A stretch of 64,000 nt of DNA. Source: Bog-756 sp963776225. GTDB taxonomy: Bacteria > Actinomycetota > Acidimicrobiia > Acidimicrobiales > RAAP-2. Position numbers and translations under genes: made by a program. The notes beneath the pieces were generated by a model. It was not told the origin of the DNA and searched no databases. It was given only the letters and a program-made list of their open reading frames with translations. Positions 25,336-33,420 of the stretch are shown piece by piece. Location of the stretch: positions 744,001 to 808,000 of the forward strand of contig CAVZLL010000004.1 in NCBI GenBank assembly GCA_963776225.1, read 5' to 3'. The number at the start of each line of letters is the position of its first letter. Within the stretch, counting starts at the first letter, position 1.

Positions 25336-25681
25336 GGTAGCTAACCAAGAGAGAGCCCGAGAAGAGGCTGCGGACCAAGGCGCACTCACCGCGCTGGCCG
25401 ATCCGACGAGGCGGGCGATCTTCGAGCGCCTGGCCGAGGGACCGTCCGCGGTCAGGGACCTGGCCGAGACGGTTCCGGTGAGCCGGCCGGCCGTCTCCCA
25501 GCATCTCCGGGTGCTCAAGGAGGCCGGCCTGGTCTCCTCCCGCGGCGACGGCACCCGCCAGATCTACCGTCTCGAGCCGGACGGGATCCGCGGGCTCCAG
25601 GACTACCTCGGCCGCTTCTGGAACACCGCCCTCGCTTCCTACAAGCAACGAGCCGAACGACCCCAGGAGGACCTGCCATGA
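25334..25681 (+). CDS. ArsR-family winged-helix regulator
   Basis: This is a 115-residue protein of the ArsR/SmtB fold: ALADPTRRAIFERLAEGPSA, then VRDLAETVPVSRPAVSQHLR as recognition helix, then the wing (SSRGDGTRQIYRLEP). No Cys ligands for metals are present, so it belongs to the non-metal group that accompanies SRPBCC genes. The GTG start lies in a palindromic operator with no ribosome-binding site. The stop overlaps the SRPBCC ATG by 4 nt, the classic ArsR-AHSA1 arrangement in actinobacteria. Confidence 0.9.
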   Translation: MVANQERAREEAADQGALTALADPTRRAIFERLAEGPSAVRDLAETVPVSRPAVSQHLRVLKEAGLVSSRGDGTRQIYRLEPDGIRGLQDYLGRFWNTALASYKQRAERPQEDLP

Positions 25682-26157
25682 CCGCACAGACCGCAGCACC
25701 CGTGACCTCGTCGATCGTCGTCGACACTCCCATCGAGCGGGCGTTCTCCATCTTCACCGACGACATCGGCAGCTGGTGGCCGCCGGAGCATCACATCCTC
25801 GAATCGCAGCTCGCCGAGATGGTCTTCGAGCCGCGGGTCGGAGGGCGGGTGGTCGACCGTGGCGTGGACGGGAGCGAGTGCGCGTGGGCGACCGTTCTCG
25901 CCTACGAGCCGCCGGAGCGGATCGTGTTCTCCTGGAACATCACCCTCGACTGGAAGATCGAGACCGATCCGGGGCGCAGCAGCGAGGTCGAGGTGCGCTT
26001 CGCGTCGGAGACGCCCGATCGCACCCGGGTCACCCTCGAGCACCGCCACATCGAGCGCCACGGGGACGGGTGGGAACAGATGCAACAGGCGGTGGGGTCG
26101 CCCGAAGGGTGGCAGGTGGGCCTCGGGCGGTTCGCCGCGCGGTGCGCCCGGAGCTGA
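25678..26157 (+). CDS. SRPBCC (AHSA1-like) domain protein
   Basis: This is a 159-residue START/SRPBCC-fold protein. It opens SSIVVDTPIERAFSIFTDDI and has the signature beta-helix core (WATVLAYEPPERIVFSWNIT) and a C-terminal helix (GWEQMQQAVGSPEGWQVGLG). The fold makes a hydrophobic pocket for a small ligand; ligand or reaction cannot be inferred. It is translationally coupled to the ArsR-like gene, so it may supply or sense the molecule controlling it. The neighbouring trpD converges after 1 nt. Confidence 0.88.
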   Translation: MTAQTAAPVTSSIVVDTPIERAFSIFTDDIGSWWPPEHHILESQLAEMVFEPRVGGRVVDRGVDGSECAWATVLAYEPPERIVFSWNITLDWKIETDPGRSSEVEVRFASETPDRTRVTLEHRHIERHGDGWEQMQQAVGSPEGWQVGLGRFAARCARS

Positions 26158-26158
26158 A

Positions 26159-27310
26159 CTACTTGGTCCCTTCGGCGGCGCCGGCTTCGGCTGCTTCGGC
26201 TTCGGCGCCGGCTTCGGCTGCTTCGGCTTCGGCGGCGGCTTCCCTGGTGACCCGGATGAACTCGTCCAGCACCCGGGACGCCCGGCCCTCGTCGATGACC
26301 GAACCGGCCAGGGCCACCCCTGCCGCGAGATCCGGCGCCTTGCCGACCACGGTGAGCGCGGCTCCTGCGTTGAGGATGGCGATGTCCCGGTGCGGCGAGG
26401 GGTCCCCGGCCACCACACGGCGGATGGCCTTGGCGTTGACCTCGGCGTCACCCCCCCGCAGGTCGTCGAGCGTGCACCGAGCGAGGCCGAGCTCGGCCGG
26501 ATCGATCCGGTAGACCGAGATCGAGACGGCGTCGTCACCGGCGGCGCCGCTCTCCGCCCGGACGAGCTCGTGGACCGTGGAGGGGCCGGTCGTGCTGAGC
26601 TCGTCCAGGCCGTCGTCGCCGTAGACCACCATCGCCCGGTGCGCCCCGTTGACCGCGAGGACGCCGAGCATCTTGTCCGCCATGGCGGGGTCGCTGACGC
26701 CGACCACCTGGTAGCGGGCCCGACCCGGATTGGCCAGTGGACCCAGGAAGTTGAACACGGTCGGGATGCCCAGCTCGCGGCGCACCGGAGCCGCATGCCG
26801 CATTGCCGGATGGAAGCGCGGTGCGAAACAGAAGCCCATCCCGACCTCCTCGATGCACCGGGTCACCCCGGTCGGCGCGAGGTCGGCGACCGCGCCCAGC
26901 GCCTCGAGGACGTCGGCCGCGCCGACCGCCGATGACGAGGCCCGGCCCCCGTGCTTGCACACCTTGGCACCGGTGGCCGCGACCACCAGCGCGGCGATGG
27001 TGGAGACGTTGATGCTCCGCAGACGGTCCCCACCGGTCCCGCACGTGTCGATGAGCTCGATGCCGTCGGGTACCTCGAGCGGCACGGCGTGGGAGAGCAT
27101 GGCGCGGACGAACCCGGTCATCTCCGAGACGGACTCGCCCTTCGCCCGCAGCGCCACCGCGAGCGCGGCGATCCGGGCCGGGCCGGCGCCTCCCGAGAGG
27201 ACCTCGTCCAGCACGGCCTCGGCATCGTCGGCGTCCAGCGAGCGTCCCTCGAGCAGCCCGGTCAGCACACCGGGCCAGCCGCCCAGGTCGGCGAAGGAGC
27301 GGTGCGCCAC
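26159..27310 (-). CDS. trpD: Anthranilate phosphoribosyltransferase
   Basis: This is a 383-residue enzyme transferring the phosphoribosyl group of PRPP to anthranilate in tryptophan synthesis. Motifs are DTCGTGGDRLRSINVST (PRPP-binding GTGGD), KHGGRASSSAVGAADVLEALG and PTVFNFLGPLANPGRARYQV. The Asn of the usual KHGNR box is Gly here. The C terminus carries an unusual ~27-residue Ala/Glu tail (EAEAAEAGA units) encoded by a 27-nt tandem repeat. The GTG start at 27310 follows the acyl-CoA dehydrogenase stop by 2 nt, suggesting an operon although the functions differ. No other trp gene is nearby. Confidence 0.93.
   Translation of the reverse strand: MAHRSFADLGGWPGVLTGLLEGRSLDADDAEAVLDEVLSGGAGPARIAALAVALRAKGESVSEMTGFVRAMLSHAVPLEVPDGIELIDTCGTGGDRLRSINVSTIAALVVAATGAKVCKHGGRASSSAVGAADVLEALGAVADLAPTGVTRCIEEVGMGFCFAPRFHPAMRHAAPVRRELGIPTVFNFLGPLANPGRARYQVVGVSDPAMADKMLGVLAVNGAHRAMVVYGDDGLDELSTTGPSTVHELVRAESGAAGDDAVSISVYRIDPAELGLARCTLDDLRGGDAEVNAKAIRRVVAGDPSPHRDIAILNAGAALTVVGKAPDLAAGVALAGSVIDEGRASRVLDEFIRVTREAAAEAEAAEAGAEAEAAEAGAAEGTK
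26177..26230. repeat. 27-nt tandem repeat in the 3' end of trpD
   Basis: Two perfect 27-nt units (26177-26203 and 26204-26230) encode the EAEAAEAGA tail of TrpD. The flanking sequence continues in a similar but degenerate pattern. Confidence 0.9.
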
Positions 27311-27312
27311 GG

Positions 27313-28494
27313 TCAGTCCCACCAGAGGTCGCGCCCGAGCACGCCCCGGGCGATGAGCCCGAGCTGCACCTGGGAGGTGCCCTCGACGATGGTCAGCTGG
27401 CGTGCGTCGCGGTACCAGAGCTCGGTCGGGTGGTCCTCCATGTAGCCGGCCGCACCGAGGAGCTGGACGGCAAGGCCCGAAGCGCGGACCGCGAGCTCGG
27501 TCGCGAAGTACTTGGCCATCGAGAGGTACGGCACGTACTCCTTGGTGAACTTTCCCTGGTCGGCGAGCCACGCCGACCGGTAGGTGAGGAGGCGGGCGGC
27601 CTCGATGTCGACGGCGATCTTGGCGATCTCCCACTGGATGCCCTGGAAGTCGGCGATGGTCTGGCCGAACGCCTGGCGGCCCTGCACGTACTCGGTGGCG
27701 TACATGAGCGCACCCTCGGCGAGGCCGATACCCCTGGCCGCCACGATGGGCCGCATCGCGTTGAGGCCGAGCATGGCCAGCCGGAACCCGCCGACCTCTC
27801 CGATCACGTTTGCGGCGGGCACCGGGACGTCGTCGAGCAGGAGCTCCCCGGTGTCGATGCCGTGCACCCCCATCTTGCGGTCCCTGCGGCCCACCGAGAC
27901 CCCGTCCCAGCCGCGTTCGACGATGAACGCGGTGATCGAGTCGTGCGCCCGTGACGCCGGGTCGCCGGTCTTGGCGAAGACGGTGTACCAGTCGGCTTCC
28001 TGCACCCCGGACATCCAGCACTTGGTGCCCGAGAGCACCCAGTCCCCGTTGTGCCCGCCGCGGGTGTCGGGACGGGCCCGGGTGCGCATCCCGGCGACGT
28101 CGCTACCGGCCTGCGGCTCGGAGAGGCCGAATCCCGCCCGCAGGTCACCGCTCGCGATGCCGGGCAGGTACCGCTGTTTCTGCTCGTCGTTCCCGGCGAT
28201 GAGGATCGGCCCGGTCGGCAATCGGGTCAGCAGCAGCATGAGCGCCGCGGTGTTCGAGTACTTGGCCACCTCCTCGATGGCCACGGTGAGGCCGAGCACC
28301 CCGGCCCCGGATCCGCCCAGCTCGACCGGGAGGGCGAGCCCCAGCAGGTCGGCGTCCCGGAAGGCCGCGAAGACGTCCGACGGGTACTCCCCGCTCGAGT
28401 CGATCTCCCGCGCCCGGGGCTTGACCGTGTCCTGGGCCAGTCGGCGCACGCTCTGTTGGAGCGCGGCGAGTTCGGGGGGGAGGTCGAAGTCCAC
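27313..28494 (-). CDS. Acyl-CoA dehydrogenase
   Basis: This is a 393-residue flavoprotein with the usual three-part fold. It has the N-terminal helical domain (LPPELAALQQSVRRLAQDTV), the FAD/substrate signature GFGLSEPQAGSDVAGMRTRA, the middle beta domain (WVLSGTKCWMSGVQEADWYT) and the C-terminal helices with QTIADFQGIQWEIAKIAVDI. The catalytic Glu is expected in QLTIVEGTSQVQ-like context, which is present near residue 372. It oxidises an acyl-CoA to the trans-2-enoyl-CoA, passing electrons to ETF. Substrate chain length is unknown. It lies directly upstream of trpD and is divergent from the LDI-like gene. Confidence 0.93.
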   Translation of the reverse strand: MDFDLPPELAALQQSVRRLAQDTVKPRAREIDSSGEYPSDVFAAFRDADLLGLALPVELGGSGAGVLGLTVAIEEVAKYSNTAALMLLLTRLPTGPILIAGNDEQKQRYLPGIASGDLRAGFGLSEPQAGSDVAGMRTRARPDTRGGHNGDWVLSGTKCWMSGVQEADWYTVFAKTGDPASRAHDSITAFIVERGWDGVSVGRRDRKMGVHGIDTGELLLDDVPVPAANVIGEVGGFRLAMLGLNAMRPIVAARGIGLAEGALMYATEYVQGRQAFGQTIADFQGIQWEIAKIAVDIEAARLLTYRSAWLADQGKFTKEYVPYLSMAKYFATELAVRASGLAVQLLGAAGYMEDHPTELWYRDARQLTIVEGTSQVQLGLIARGVLGRDLWWD

Positions 28495-28520
28495 GGTGGC
28501 CGAGGCTATCCGACCGGTTC

Positions 28521-28592
28521 GGTGGGTTGATCGGTGGGTTGATCGGTGGGTTGATCGGTGGGTTGATCGGTGGGTTGATCGGTGGCCGGATC
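28521..28592. repeat. 12-nt tandem repeat array
   Basis: Five perfect copies of GGTGGGTTGATC (28521-28580) are followed by one degenerate copy. The array occupies the divergent spacer between the acyl-CoA dehydrogenase and the LDI-like gene, where both promoters must lie. Confidence 0.95.
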
Positions 28593-28658
28593 GGTGGCCC
28601 GGTCGGCCGACGAACCAGCGATGGCCGTTCGCTCACTTCCTGAGCGATCCTGTTGGGC

Positions 28659-30176
28659 GTGACCGGCGACGGGGAGAGGGCACCGCAGCTCTCAGATCGT
28701 TCGGTGGGATGGCTGCGATACCTCCACCGCAAGGCGACCACGGAGGACAGCTGGGAGAAGGACGGTCATCCCCACCCGCACTGGGATGACCGCAGTGACG
28801 CACCGATGCTCTGTTTTCCCCGGTTCGACCTCATCGACTCCACCTACGCCGTGGCGTTGATGGCGGACCAGACCCCCGCGTGGCGAGAGGTGTACCACCG
28901 GATCCTCGACGAGCTGGTGTTCCGCCACACCGGATGGTGGTCCGCAAACGACTGGCTGACCCAGTTCGGCCACGACCCGGACCGCGGGAGGTACGACGAC
29001 TTCTCCAAGTTGCTCATTCCCCAACACCTCATCGGCGAGTACGACGTTCCCGGGTGGACGGCGAACGGGATCGAGCCATGGGGCCTCCAGTTCGATCCGG
29101 TCGCCGCCGACGGAATGCTCTTCTACAAGGGCTGGTTCCTGGTCATGCTCGGGCTCCACCAGCGGACGACCGACGACCGGAGCTGGAACCGGCCCTTCAC
29201 CATGATCCGCGACGGCGAGCACACCTTCACCTGGACCTATTCGGGAATCGCCGATCACCTGGCCCAACAGTGGCAGAACCGCCCGGAGGGCTGTCACTGC
29301 GAGAACACCAAGATCTGGCCGATCTGCATCACCGCAGCCGGCCTCGGCCTCCAACTCCACGACGTCCTCCACGGCACCGACCACCACGAGGTCTTCGACC
29401 GCTGGTGGGAGGACCGGTGCAAGCCCGACTACCTCGGGTGGAAGGATCACGGGCCGGAACCCGAGGTCACCTTCTACTACGACCCCATCATCGACTACCA
29501 CCACAAGCTGCCCCTGTTGGTCAGCGGGCCCCTCATCGCCTACTACCTGGCCGGACAGCGGGACGCGGACGCCCGGGTCCTCTTCGACGTGTCGGTGGCC
29601 CAACTGGGTCTCGACGTCCGGGGGGCGCCGCTGGACTCCCCCGGCCCCCGACCGAACGGGGTCGCCCTCCTGCTGGCCCGGGAATGGGGCATGACCGAAC
29701 TGGCGGGCGCCCTCGCCGACGCGGCCGACCGGTCGCTGGAACCGACGTGGGATCACTCGACCGGCGAGTTCACGTGGGGCCTCGGCCTGAGCGAGGCGCA
29801 CCCCCGTGGTCAGTACAACGCGGTTCTCGCAGCTGCCGAGGCGGCAACCGAGGGAGCATGGGCACGGCTCGCAACCACGACCGGGGGGACGCGGTTCGCG
29901 GAGCCGACCGTGACGGGAGTGGACTTCCCACGGGTCTGCCTGGATCAGGCGTGGTGGGAGCCCCGACGGGATGAGCTCTCCCTGCAGACCGTCGGACGGA
30001 ACGAGACCGCGGACGGCACCCCGACCACCTTCCGCATCGCACAGGTCGCAGACCCGAACAGATGGGAGGTCACGCGGGCGACCGGGCCACCCGTCCTGCT
30101 CCGGGTCATCGACGGGCAGCTCGAGGTGACGTGCACCGTCGGGGGGCCGTCGTTCTCGCTGGGACCCCGCTCCTGA
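28659..30176 (+). CDS. Linalool dehydratase/isomerase-like enzyme
   Basis: This is a 505-residue protein resembling the linalool dehydratase-isomerase (LinD/Ldi) family of alpha/alpha-barrel proteins. Supporting residues, numbered from this start, are Asp57 and Tyr63 in FDLIDSTYAVAL and a CHCENTKIWPIC segment with Cys214 and Cys223 spaced 9 apart, followed by Glu. Asp/Tyr spacing 6 and Cys/Cys spacing 9 match, from memory, LinD Asp39/Tyr45 and Cys171/Cys180. A typical LinD signal peptide is absent, so this one looks cytoplasmic. Substrate could be a tertiary alcohol or alkene. The start is uncertain (GTG, no clear site). Its neighbours are an acyl-CoA dehydrogenase and an SDR. Confidence 0.75.
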   Translation: MTGDGERAPQLSDRSVGWLRYLHRKATTEDSWEKDGHPHPHWDDRSDAPMLCFPRFDLIDSTYAVALMADQTPAWREVYHRILDELVFRHTGWWSANDWLTQFGHDPDRGRYDDFSKLLIPQHLIGEYDVPGWTANGIEPWGLQFDPVAADGMLFYKGWFLVMLGLHQRTTDDRSWNRPFTMIRDGEHTFTWTYSGIADHLAQQWQNRPEGCHCENTKIWPICITAAGLGLQLHDVLHGTDHHEVFDRWWEDRCKPDYLGWKDHGPEPEVTFYYDPIIDYHHKLPLLVSGPLIAYYLAGQRDADARVLFDVSVAQLGLDVRGAPLDSPGPRPNGVALLLAREWGMTELAGALADAADRSLEPTWDHSTGEFTWGLGLSEAHPRGQYNAVLAAAEAATEGAWARLATTTGGTRFAEPTVTGVDFPRVCLDQAWWEPRRDELSLQTVGRNETADGTPTTFRIAQVADPNRWEVTRATGPPVLLRVIDGQLEVTCTVGGPSFSLGPRS

Positions 30177-30252
30177 GCATCGAGGAACCGGACCTGCGAC
30201 GACCGGAGCGTGCGCTGGCCCCGCGGTGGCGTCACCCTTAGGATCTCGCGCC

Positions 30253-31143
30253 GTGAGCCCACCCGGACTGCCCCAACCCCCGCCGACCGGCGCCTCGGCG
30301 CTCCCCGCAGGGACGTACCGGGATCAGGTGGTGGTGGTGACCGGAGGCGGCACCGGACTCGGCAAGGCGATCGCCACCGAATTCGGACGGCTCGGCGCGC
30401 GCGTCGGCATCCTGAGCCGGGACGAGGGTCACCGGGCGGCCGGGGTGGCCGCCGTCGAATCGGCCGGCGGCACCGCACTCGGGTCGGCATGCGACATCCG
30501 TGACGCCGACTCGGTGGCGGGGTCGTTCGACGCAGTCGAGTCCGGGCTCGGTCCGATCGACGCCCTGATCAACAACGCGGCGGGCAACTTCCCGGTGCCG
30601 GCCGAGGACATGAGCCCCAATGCCTGGCGCACGGTGGTGGACATCGTCCTCAACGGGACCTACCTGTGCTCACGCGACCTGGCCAGGCGCCTCATCCCCT
30701 CGGGCAGGGACGGCTCGATCGTGAACGTGGGTGCCTCTTACGCCTGGACCGGCGGACCCGGCTTCGCGCATTCGGCCGCGGCCAAGGCCGGGGTCAAGAA
30801 CCTGGTCGAGACGCTCGCCGTCGAGTGGGCTCCCTACGGGATCCGGGTCAACGGCCTGGTGCCCGGCCTGATGCCCCACGAGGACGAGGTGGCCGCCATC
30901 GCGGCCGTGCCGGGCAAGTACGAGGGTCAGGACGACCGGGTGCCCGCCGGTCGGGTCGGGTACCCGCGGGAGCTGGCCTGGGCCGCGACCTACCTGTGCT
31001 CTCCGTACGCGGCCTACATCTCCGGCCACTCGCTGGTGGTCGACGGCGCCAACTGGCAGCGGCGCCACGCCGTGCAGCCCACGTTCACCCCGATCCGGGA
31101 GCAGCTCGGTCGCCCCTCGTTCGGCGAGGCCGGGGGTCGCTGA
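30253..31143 (+). CDS. SDR oxidoreductase, 2,4-dienoyl-CoA reductase-like
   Basis: This is a 296-residue Rossmann protein with TGGGTGLG for nucleotide, DALINNAAGNF and GSIVNVGASYAW. The usual catalytic Tyr of YxxxK is missing: the helix reads GFAHSAAAKAGVKNLVETLA, with His/Ser at that place and the Lys kept. This loss, plus the NNAAGNF block, is the pattern of the DECR branch (2,4-dienoyl-CoA reductases). It would reduce dienoyl-CoA intermediates with NADPH in degradation of unsaturated or isoprenoid acids. The GTG at 30253 follows AGGA by about 10 nt. It lies 76 nt after the LDI-like gene in the same direction. Confidence 0.87.
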   Translation: MSPPGLPQPPPTGASALPAGTYRDQVVVVTGGGTGLGKAIATEFGRLGARVGILSRDEGHRAAGVAAVESAGGTALGSACDIRDADSVAGSFDAVESGLGPIDALINNAAGNFPVPAEDMSPNAWRTVVDIVLNGTYLCSRDLARRLIPSGRDGSIVNVGASYAWTGGPGFAHSAAAKAGVKNLVETLAVEWAPYGIRVNGLVPGLMPHEDEVAAIAAVPGKYEGQDDRVPAGRVGYPRELAWAATYLCSPYAAYISGHSLVVDGANWQRRHAVQPTFTPIREQLGRPSFGEAGGR

Positions 31144-31172
31144 ACCCGCCGGGCAGCTGTGTCGGATCAGTC

Positions 31173-31205
31173 GACTCAGTTCGGACTCAGTTCGGACTCA
31201 GTACG
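31173..31205. repeat. 11-nt tandem repeat (three units)
   Basis: Units GACTCAGTTCG, GACTCAGTTCG and GACTCAGTACG lie between the convergent SDR and DUF2510 genes. The last unit runs into the 3' end of the DUF2510 gene. Confidence 0.9.
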
Positions 31206-31755
31206 GACCGATGCGCTGGTCGGGGTTGGTGTCGATCAGCACGTGCCCGTCGGTCGAGACGTGCGACGTCCACTCGCTCCCGTTCCACCACCGGTACTGG
31301 AAGCGGCCGCTCGGATCCGGGTGCCACGCGGGCGGGGACACCGCGGCGGCGGCCGGCACCGTCGGCTGGGGCGGTGCGCTCTCGGCCGGGGCGGGCGCGG
31401 TGGCCGGGACCGGCCCGGGAGCGTTCGCCGGTTGCGGATACGCGGGGAACTGCTCGGCAACGGTCGGCGGTCGGTCCCGGATGGCCAAGGTGGGCGCGCC
31501 CCCTGACAACCCCTGTTGCGCCCCTGGGGGAACCCCACGCACCCTGCGCAGCTCGCCCGAGTGGGCAACCAGGAAGAGGATGAGACCGATGGCCGGGCTG
31601 ACCAGCCAGATGGCCGCCCAGGCCAGCGCCGGGATCCCCCAGGGCGTGCGGCCGAGCTGCTTGCGGTCGCGCTCGGCGAGCCGCCAGCCGAGGATTGCCG
31701 CCAGCACGTAGACGATGCTGAGCAGGGCCCACTGGCCCCCAGTCAGTTGCACCAC
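31198..31755 (-). CDS. Two-TM protein with C-terminal DUF2510 domain
   Basis: This is a 185-residue protein. Hydrophobic segments at residues ~7-24 and ~42-64 (PALAWAAIWLVSPAIGLILF) are followed by a Pro/Ala-rich linker and a DUF2510 module at 142-166 (PAWHPDPSGRFQYRWWNGSE). DUF2510 is a small Trp-rich actinobacterial domain found on membrane or exported proteins; the biochemical role is not known. The TM pair plus short loop resembles phospholipase D nuclease N-terminal-like segments (PLDc_N). It is convergent with the SDR gene. Confidence 0.82.
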   Translation of the reverse strand: MVQLTGGQWALLSIVYVLAAILGWRLAERDRKQLGRTPWGIPALAWAAIWLVSPAIGLILFLVAHSGELRRVRGVPPGAQQGLSGGAPTLAIRDRPPTVAEQFPAYPQPANAPGPVPATAPAPAESAPPQPTVPAAAAVSPPAWHPDPSGRFQYRWWNGSEWTSHVSTDGHVLIDTNPDQRIGPY

Positions 31756-31788
31756 CCCTCCAGCCTATGCCGGATTCCCAATCGTGGG

Positions 31789-33345
31789 TCAGCTCATGGC
31801 TGCGATCGGGTGCCTGGGTGGGTACTCGCCGAAGGTGCGGAAGTGGTCCGCGATCCCGCTGGTCAGGCTCTCGACGTAGGCGAGTTTGCGGATCAGGTAG
31901 CTGTGGCTCTCCTTCGGGTCCAGGTAGAGGTTGTAGAGGCGCCCGTGCGAGTACTTCTGGGTGACCCCGGTGAAACCACCGAGGTTGAAGCAGTCACGGT
32001 CGTCGTCGGAGGTCGACGCCACCATGAACTTCCACTCGCCCACCCGCAGCGCCGAGAAGACATTGGTCAGCCAGTAGTAGAGGTACTTGCGGTTGGAGAC
32101 GCCGTCCGTGTCGAGGAGGAACGAGGTCTGGTCGACGCCGTCGACGTACCGGTCCTCGGGCACCGCCTGGCCGGCGCCCGCGAGGTGGAGCAGGGTCGGG
32201 AACAGGTCCATCTGGGAGAAGACGCCGTCGGTGGCCCGATCGGCGGCGATCATGCCGGGCCAGGCGACGATGCCCGGCACCCGCTGTCCGCCCTCCCAGG
32301 TCGAGCCCTTGGCGCTCCGGAAGGGCGAGTAGGCGGCGTCGGGCCAGGTCTCCATCTCGGGCCCGTTGTCCGAGGAGAGGAAGACGACCGTGTCCTCGAG
32401 CTGCCCGGTGGCCTCGAGCTCTGCCACCAGCCGGCCGACGATGTCGTCGAGCTCGACGATGGTGTCCTTGTAGGGATGCCTGGCCGGGGAGGTGCCGAGG
32501 AAGCGCTCCTGGGGATAGTTGTCGAAATGCGCCCCGCGGGTGCAGTGGTAGAGGAGCCAGGGGATGCGCCCGCCGCCGGGCGGAGCCGCCATACGGCGGA
32601 TGAAGTCGAGCGAGTAGGAGGCCCACCGCTCGTCGAGCTGGGAGAGGACCGGGAGGGTCACCTCCTCCACGTTCTCCGTCTCGCCGCCCCGGGTGGCGTG
32701 CACGAAGCACTTGTTGAAGGGCAGGTTCTCGACCCAGGCCGTCCGCGCCTCGCTGTAGACGATCTCGGGGAAGTAGTAGGGGTCGCGCCATTCGGTGTAC
32801 ATGTCGGAGACCGAGAGGAAGCCGTAGAAGTCGTCGAAGCCGACGTTCTGCGGCTGGGACTCGACGTTCTCGCCCATGTGCCACTTGCCCACCGCCTGGG
32901 TCACGTAGCCGTGGGCGGAGAGCAGCTCGGCCACGGTGATCTCCCCGTCGAGTCCACCGGGCTGCCCGTACATGGGCGGGCGGAGCAGGCCATGACGCAT
33001 CGGGAGCCGCCCGGTCATCAGCGAGGCACGCGACGGCGTGCAGGACGGCTCGGAGTAGCAGGACGTGAGCAATGTCCCCCGCCGCGCCAGCCGGTCGATG
33101 TTCGGGGTGGGGGCTCCCACCGCGACACCGCCCCCGTAGCAGCCGAAGTCACCCCAGCCCACGTCGTCGAAGAGCACGATGAGGAAGTTGGGTCGCCGGC
33201 CCGAGGCCTGGAACCGCTCGAGGGCGACCGCGGCCCGCTCCTCCTGGCCCTCGAGCTCGAAGCGCGGCTCCATGCTCGGCCGGCGTCGGACGGGTGTGGC
33301 GACCACCGGGTCGTGGGCCATTGCTGCATTGCGCTCGTCGCTCAC
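31789..33345 (-). CDS. Arylsulfatase / sulfatase family hydrolase
   Basis: This is a 518-residue type I sulfatase. The formylglycine motif is CTPSRASLMTGR (Cys102, C-x-P-S-R), with the metal ligands Asp60-Asp61 in LFDDVGWGDFGCYGG and VFLSSDNGPEMETWPD in the second half. No signal peptide is present, so unlike many sulfatases it may be cytoplasmic. It would hydrolyse a sulfate ester; activation needs a formylglycine-generating enzyme that is not in the window. The start is GTG at 33345; an ATG at 33321 is an alternative. Divergent from the aldo/keto reductase. Confidence 0.93.
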   Translation of the reverse strand: MSDERNAAMAHDPVVATPVRRRPSMEPRFELEGQEERAAVALERFQASGRRPNFLIVLFDDVGWGDFGCYGGGVAVGAPTPNIDRLARRGTLLTSCYSEPSCTPSRASLMTGRLPMRHGLLRPPMYGQPGGLDGEITVAELLSAHGYVTQAVGKWHMGENVESQPQNVGFDDFYGFLSVSDMYTEWRDPYYFPEIVYSEARTAWVENLPFNKCFVHATRGGETENVEEVTLPVLSQLDERWASYSLDFIRRMAAPPGGGRIPWLLYHCTRGAHFDNYPQERFLGTSPARHPYKDTIVELDDIVGRLVAELEATGQLEDTVVFLSSDNGPEMETWPDAAYSPFRSAKGSTWEGGQRVPGIVAWPGMIAADRATDGVFSQMDLFPTLLHLAGAGQAVPEDRYVDGVDQTSFLLDTDGVSNRKYLYYWLTNVFSALRVGEWKFMVASTSDDDRDCFNLGGFTGVTQKYSHGRLYNLYLDPKESHSYLIRKLAYVESLTSGIADHFRTFGEYPPRHPIAAMS

Positions 33346-33420
33346 GTCTCTCTCGTCTCTCGCGTCGGGGGGCTCATGGTAGGTCCGGCTGGACGACATG
33401 CCGCGGGTACGTTGGGCCGG

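Noticed and set aside
18215..31205. Tandem-repeat patches considered as CRISPR arrays
   Set aside because: Units are directly adjacent without unique spacers and are only 10-27 nt long; no cas genes are present.
31516..33420. Upstream part of the long plus-strand frame leading into the aldo/keto reductase
   Set aside because: It lies antisense to the arylsulfatase gene and is rich in Val/Glu/Gly/His only. The AKR start at GTG 33421 fits the family, so the upstream part is not coding.
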